Positions 59,066 to 64,000 of a DNA stretch of 64,000 bases are shown here, piece after piece (within the stretch, counting starts at the first letter, position 1; the number at the start of each line of letters is the position of its first letter). Origin of the DNA: Trema orientale. Taxonomy: Eukaryota; Streptophyta; Magnoliopsida; Rosales; Cannabaceae. A model generated the notes under the pieces. It was not told the origin of the DNA. It worked only from the letters and a program-made list of their open reading frames with translations, and did not search any database. The position numbers and the translations under genes are program-made. Location: NCBI GenBank assembly GCA_002914845.1, contig JXTC01000091.1, positions 146,680 through 210,679 of the forward strand. Direction: 5' to 3'.

Positions 59066-60024
59066 AAGAAGACACAATGGAATTTGCCAAGAAGTGTGAA
59101 GCTTTTCAAAAGCTTGGAAATCTAATCCATGCTCCTTCAGTGGAAATAGGAAGCATCACTTCCCCATAGCCATTCTATACGTAGTCCATTGACCTAATTG
59201 GAGCTATTATTCCTCCCTCTAGAGGAAAGAGATGGATCCTTGCAGCTACTGAAAACTTCACCAAATGGTCAGAAGCTGTCTCCCTGAAGAAAGCTACTTC
59301 GGAAGCCGTCAGGAACTTTGTTCTAGAAAATATTATTTGTAGATTTGGTATTCCCAGGAGAATTCTCTCTGATAATAGAACACCATTTATTGGTCAACTG
59401 TTTGAGTTGTTGTTGGAGGAATATCATATACACTATGGAAAATCTACAAGATATTGTCCTAAAGGGAATGGGGCAATTGAAGCTTTCAACAAAACACTGA
59501 AAGCTATTCTTGGAAAAATGGTCAAAGAAGTACCACTGACTTGGGACGACTGCTTGCCCTTGGCGCTTTGGGTTTATAGAACCACAAAGAATACTACAAC
59601 AAAGCAGACCCCATTTGCCCTAGTCTATGGAGCAGAAGCAATACTTTCTGTAGAATTGAAGGTTCCAACTGCACGAATGACCCTGTCATCAGACAGAGAA
59701 GAAAGCTCTAGGGAGTTTGATTTGGAAACTTTGGAGGGGAGAAGAGATCAAACACAGCAAAAAGTCATGACCTATCAAAGAAAGATAGCACAAGCCTACA
59801 ACAAAATGGTCAAACCTAGGATTTTTCAAGAAGGAGACTTTGTGCTAAAAGCTGCTGACCATGCTATGAAGGGACTACATGCTCCCAAGTTCACACCAAA
59901 ATAGGAAGGACCTTACCAAGTAGTGAAGGTCAAGCCTACAGGCTATTGCATCATCAAAGACTTGGAAATAGGTAAGTCGCTACCTCCAACCAATCTCAAG
60001 TTTGTTAAGAAGTATTATGTGTAA
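59066..60024 (+). pseudogene. Tat-lineage gypsy integrase (DDE core and C-terminus)
   Basis: In the frame ending at TAA 60022-60024, the catalytic triad is visible: D at 59191 (SIDLIG), D at 59371 (ILSDNRTPF) and E at 59479 (NGAIEAF), with exactly 35 residues between the last two as in retroviral-type integrases. Family motifs RWILAATENFTKW and TPFALVYGAEA follow the expected order. Three in-frame TAG codons (59167, 59182, 59902) sit where family members usually have Trp. SDNRTPF has Arg where Gly is normal. The enzyme is dead in this copy. Confidence 0.85.
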
Positions 60025-60065
60025 ATAATAAAACACTCTTGTATATATTGACTATCAATCAAAAG

Positions 60066-60726
60066 ATGCCCCATACCGGGGACGTTTTATTATGAATCTG
60101 TCTTAATTTTGTTTATCTTATTCATTATTAAAGGACATGTATAGGATCATGTGGCTCAATGTGTGCCTAAATATACATGTTAATTGGTATAGGATCATGT
60201 GGCTCTAAAAGAACCTAAATATACCAATTAGTTTAGGAATATTCTCAACCTGAAGACTCAAGCAGGTATATTCACAGGATCTATGTTATCCTCATTCTAT
60301 TTGGTTCAATGAACCTATTTTCTCAATGCTTGGGCTCTATAGGAGGGAGTAGACCTAAATTATTTAATATGAAGACAGGATATGCAAGATTATATGCCCC
60401 ATACTGGGGACTTTCTAACTATAAATTTATCTAAATTTTGTCTGGCCTATTCATTATTAAAGGATGTGTATAGGATCATGTGGCTCAATGTGTGCCTAAA
60501 TATATATGTTAATTGGTATAGGATCATGTGGCTCTAAAAGAACCTAAATATACCAATTAGTTTAGGAATATTCTCAACCTGAAGACCCAAGCAGATATAT
60601 TCACTGGATCTATGTTATCCTCATTCTATTTGGTTCAACGAACCTATTCTTTCAATGCTTGGGCTCTAAAGGAGGGAGTAGACCTAAATTCTTTAATATG
60701 AAGCTAGGACAAGCAAAATTATAAAT
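60066..60726 (+). repeat. Two tandem ~328-bp repeats in the Tat 3' region
   Basis: Copies begin ATGCCCCATAC at 60066 and 60394 and share GTATAGGATCATGTGGCTC (twice per copy) and TTCTCAACCTGAAGAC blocks. Noncoding, just after pol. Confidence 0.9.
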
Positions 60727-60733
60727 TCTCTGA

Positions 60734-61339
60734 GCTTGCACCTTGTGCAACTCTTTTCTAATGTATGTGATTATGTGGCCGACAAAAGCCTAAACATGCT
60801 TGCACTTTGTGCAACTCTTTTCTAACGCATGTGATTATGTGGCCGACAAAAGCCTAAACATACTTGCACTCTATGCAACCCTTTTCTAATGCATGTGATT
60901 ATGTGGCCGACAAAAGCCTAAACATGCTTGCACTTTGTGCAACTCTTTTTAAATGCATGTGATTATGTGCATGTGATTATGTGGCCGACAAAAGCATAAA
61001 CATGCTTGCACTTCGTGCAATTCTCTTTCTAACGCATGTGATTATGTGGCCGATAAAAGCCTAAATATGCTTACACTTTGTGCAACCCTTTTCTAATGCA
61101 TGTGATTATGTGGTCGACAAAAGCCTAAACATGCTTGCACTTTGTGCAACTCTTTCTCTACTAATGTATGTGATTAGGTGGCCGACAAAAGCCTAAACAT
61201 GTTTGCACTTTGTGCAACTCTTTCTCTACTAATGCATGTGATTATGTGGCCGACAAAAGCCTAAACATGCTTGTACTTTGTGCAATTCTTTCTCTACTAA
61301 CGCATGGGATTATGTGGCCAACAAAACCTAAGCATGCCT
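60734..61339 (+). repeat. ~64-bp tandem repeat array, nine copies
   Basis: Units run CTTGCACTTTGTGCAACTC then GCATGTGATTATGTGGCCGA and AAAGCCTAAACATG, with unit lengths of about 63-70 bp. The fourth has an internal duplication of GCATGTGATTATGT; a partial tenth follows. Each unit contains a small inverted TTGCAC/GTGCAA palindrome. Arrays between pol and the 3' LTR are typical of Tat/Ogre elements. Confidence 0.95.
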
Positions 61340-62411
61340 GTACAGAGGTACAGATTTTTAATTTTGCAGGTGATTAAATGGAAACCTAAAAATGTTGCAA
61401 ATCTTCATAGAGAAATCCTAAAGTCTTATTAAGAAGCTAAAAGTTCCTGGTACATCCCTTATTACACATACATTTTAAATTTTTGTCTAATGAATTATGG
61501 ATTCTTATCATTATTTCAATTAATCTCTTTATACACAAGCAAGCCTTACGGCAACAACCGGGGACTAAGAGCTTTCCAAGCTCTTAGTACCCGAGTTATT
61601 AATCCTTTACTCTTAAAGAATACACAGGTGAAGTGTGAATGAGAAAACATAGAATTTATCTTATAAATTTTGGAAGTGACCAGGTATATCCGAATTTTGA
61701 ATTTTACTATAAGATGCATCATTACACTTATATACATATTATGCTTGAAATTTAAAGTTATTCAAGTTTAATATTTTATTCAGCATAACATATTCACTCT
61801 TACCTTGAAACTTCAGGGATCTAGTGAGTTTATTACACTAGAGTTACTAGTAATGTGCTTTGTCAAAGTATAGAGTACATTTACTTAACATATTTTGATT
61901 CTGCCCCTGTTGGATAAGGAAACCAATTATTCATTTATCTCATCTGGTATATTGTCCTAAACTACATGCTTCGAATTATGAATAATTTTGCTTATCCAGT
62001 TTTCTGAAATCTAGCTCACTAAGCAGGAAGTTTATCTTTTATGGTCAACTTTCATAGAACTTATAAATCTAGTCAGAAGCGTTAGAATTTACTCCCCAGT
62101 GAGCCGTTTATTTAAGATCAATTATTACGGCCCCGTAGCTAGTTAAGCTCTATTTTCTCAATAGTCTATTATGAGCTATTTTCTGATAATAGGATTTCTT
62201 AAGTTTATTGGAGATTCTAAGTTCAGATTATACTTAATAAGTTTAGTCATTAGTCCTATTATCTTGTTCAAGGTTACTTGTAGCCATAAGATTGAGAAAT
62301 CTCTATTCAATAGGTGTGCATTTTACTGATACCTGTCTATTCCTCAAGGAGTTTCAAATTTAAGATTTGAAACCTTTCTGACAAAGGAATTACAGAAGCT
62401 ATAAGCTTACA
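61340..62411 (+). mobile_element. Probable Tat 3' UTR, no gene
   Basis: Sequence continuing from the tandem array toward the antisense frame. I see no coding region and could not fix a PPT or the 3' LTR start. Confidence 0.4.
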
Positions 62412-62930
62412 TTAAGTTGAGGATACAAACTCATAATCAAACTCTAGTATATATAGATGCGAGTACAAAATAGAAATCTGATTACAAGGATTTTCATTGT
62501 GAACTTTAGAACTAAGTTCTGTTACGATATAATCAATAAAAGAACTATTACAATAAGGGTGATAGATAGTTTCTTCCATACAAGAGGCTAGAACGAAAGT
62601 TCCTTCCTCAAATGTCGATAGGTTTGGTGCAGCTCCAAACTTAGGCATTTTTCTCTTAGGGAGTCCCTCGAGAAGGCTCGATAGAAGCCATCTCGAGGCC
62701 TTGTTTGAAGATTAAAACAAGGCATCGCAGTCCCTTGGCGTGGGAATGAGATGGACTGGAGGAGGGCTTAGACAGCCCTTCCACAAGTTGGTCTCCTAGT
62801 TGCATCCACACCAGCCCTGTTGACACACCATGCAGGCTTCAATATATGAATGACCGATGGTGTTTTCAAGCTTAGGCAAGCAGGCTAGGATAGCATCCAA
62901 GGAGACCAACTACTCGATCTCCTCGAGCAT
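62412..62930 (-). pseudogene. Decayed antisense ORF in the Tat 3' region
   Basis: A minus-strand frame of 173 codons runs from an ATG at 62930 (MLEEIE) to the stop at 62412, interrupted by only three stops at codons 7, 45 and 73 (62912, 62798, 62714); the frame appears to continue upstream of the ATG as well. It includes LVSLDAILACLPKLENTIG, a Cys-rich EACMVCQQGWCGC segment, and the open part beginning MPKFGAAPNLSTFEEG. All three stops could derive from Gln codons by C-to-T change. Antisense ORFs between pol and the 3' LTR are described for Grande-type Tat elements; homology to those is not tested. Function unknown. Confidence 0.5.
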
Positions 62931-64000
62931 GGCTTGTAGGAGACGAGGTTACTATTTTTGCTGCCCTCGAGGGTAGGATGAGGCAGCAAAAACAACCCCC
63001 TCTAATGTCTTATGGAGTTGGAGTGGGGAAGATTTTCTAAGGAGTTACCTAGAGATCAATATGGATTGAAGGTTCATAGGTATCTAGGAGCTTAAGGAAT
63101 TTGATTAATTCTGGTTTGTAGACAGAAAAATGGGAACTAAATAGAGACATCTTTAAGGGTCAAGGAGAAGTTCTGTTTTAAGTAAAGACAGAAGTTGAGT
63201 CTGATCTAAGGTCATACTCAGAGAAGCTTATTTATAGACCCTGTTTACTAATAGTTTATTGAGCTAGTGCAGTTTAGCTCTTCAAGAATAACTCTGTCCT
63301 AGAAATTTCGAGTAAAGAGATTGTAGCAAACAGAGTCTTGCTTGAGGCCGTGTGCTTGCAGGTCAAGACATGACCATATAGTGTGATACTGCCCGAGGAG
63401 AGTTACTATTCTCATGCAAGAGTAAAATTCCTAATTTTATCGCTTGTGTGAATTTTGCTATATGAACGGTTTGGCCAAAATATGACAGATTGTTTATATT
63501 TATTTATTCGATTAACATTATATGATCTGAAGTATAATGGAAATATGCTTGGATCATAAAATTTCTGGTTCTTACAGAATGCACTCATCCTAGTAGATTA
63601 TGAATTTACAAGTATACACTTACTATTGTTTGAATGTCTTGATCCTATATGACAATTTTACAATGACCAATACCTTGCAAATGTGGATTCAGGTCTTGGT
63701 CTGGTCATATTGTTATTAATATGTGATGTTCATTTCACTTATCTGCCATTTTATTACATTATCCCTCTGTCATGTTTGACATACTTAAAGCTATGATGTT
63801 ATGATTTATTTACTTGAAATGTTTTTATCTGAAGTGTGAAGCCCAAGATTCTCACATGCATTATAAGCCAATAATAAACATACTCATATTGCATAATATT
63901 CATAACACGCAATTAGTATCAATCTTATGGGAAATTACTCATTCTGATTGTTAAATGATCTGTATTATTATACTAATGTTTGTCAAAGTTCTCTCATGCA
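62931..64000. other. Window end, possibly more Tat element
   Basis: The less AT-rich block continues to about 63250 (TATA-like CTTATTTATAGACC near 63219-63232) and then becomes AT-rich. No gene or second LTR can be identified before the window ends. Confidence 0.35.

Noticed and set aside
57291-60024. Endogenous pararetrovirus
   Set aside because: An integrase with D,D35,E and a second archaeal-type RNase H indicate a Tat gypsy retrotransposon; no movement or coat protein motifs.
60734-61339. Regularly spaced repeats suggestive of a CRISPR array
   Set aside because: Units are contiguous full-length repeats without unique spacers, in a plant retrotransposon; no cas genes.

Overview
The window is nuclear DNA of a flowering plant, almost certainly a dicot. 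Genes are sparse and intron-containing, intergenic DNA is very AT-rich, and most of the length is transposable-element (TE) debris of plant type: Mutator-like, CACTA, hAT, Tourist, Ty3/gypsy chromovirus and Tat, and a solo LTR. There is no prokaryotic or organellar signature. A 403-base run of N marks a draft assembly. I cannot name the species from sequence alone.

Four genes look intact. Three are tandem plus-strand wall-associated-kinase-like (WAKL) receptor kinases at 8388-12158, 13222-15658 and 27389-32658. All have the same three-exon, phase-1/phase-1 structure: exon 1 is signal peptide plus GUB_WAK pectin-binding ectodomain, exon 2 an EGF-like module, exon 3 the transmembrane segment plus kinase. 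The second has lost roughly 100 residues from the middle of its ectodomain. The fourth is an eight-exon MATE transporter of the TT12/DTX41 type at 49068-53124, with an assembly gap across the end of exon 2. A broken, rearranged duplicate follows at 55124-56930.

Layout: 278-6733 is a decayed Mutator-like element (MULE; DUF1985 and SWIM remnants, 9-bp target-site duplication (TSD)). 8.4-15.7 kb holds WAKL genes 1 and 2, with a solo LTR in an intron of the first. 15.7-27.4 kb is a TE graveyard: a CACTA end, a minus-strand unknown coding relic, an RNase H-like relic, a Tat-type 3' LTR, a hAT relic, a SINE candidate and a Mutator-type MITE with exact TSD. 27.4-32.7 kb holds WAKL gene 3 with a 2.66-kb intron. 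33063-41432 is a complete minus-strand LTR element with 5-bp TSD, PBS and PPT but no gag-pol (LARD-like). 41.4-47.4 kb is AT-rich DNA with several MITEs and a nested insertion. 47.4-57.0 kb is the duplicated TT12 segment. From about 57.04 kb to at least 62.9 kb lies a 5'-truncated Tat-lineage gypsy element with RT end, two RNase H domains, integrase, two tandem-repeat arrays and a decayed antisense reading frame.

The WAKL genes would act at the plasma membrane and cell wall in pectin or oligogalacturonide sensing. The TT12-like gene would act at the vacuolar membrane in flavonoid loading. The sequence does not link the two functionally. I found no wholly novel system; the most unusual signals are the chimeric TT12 pseudogene, the WAKL ectodomain deletion, the LARD-like element and the antisense frame in the Tat 3' region.
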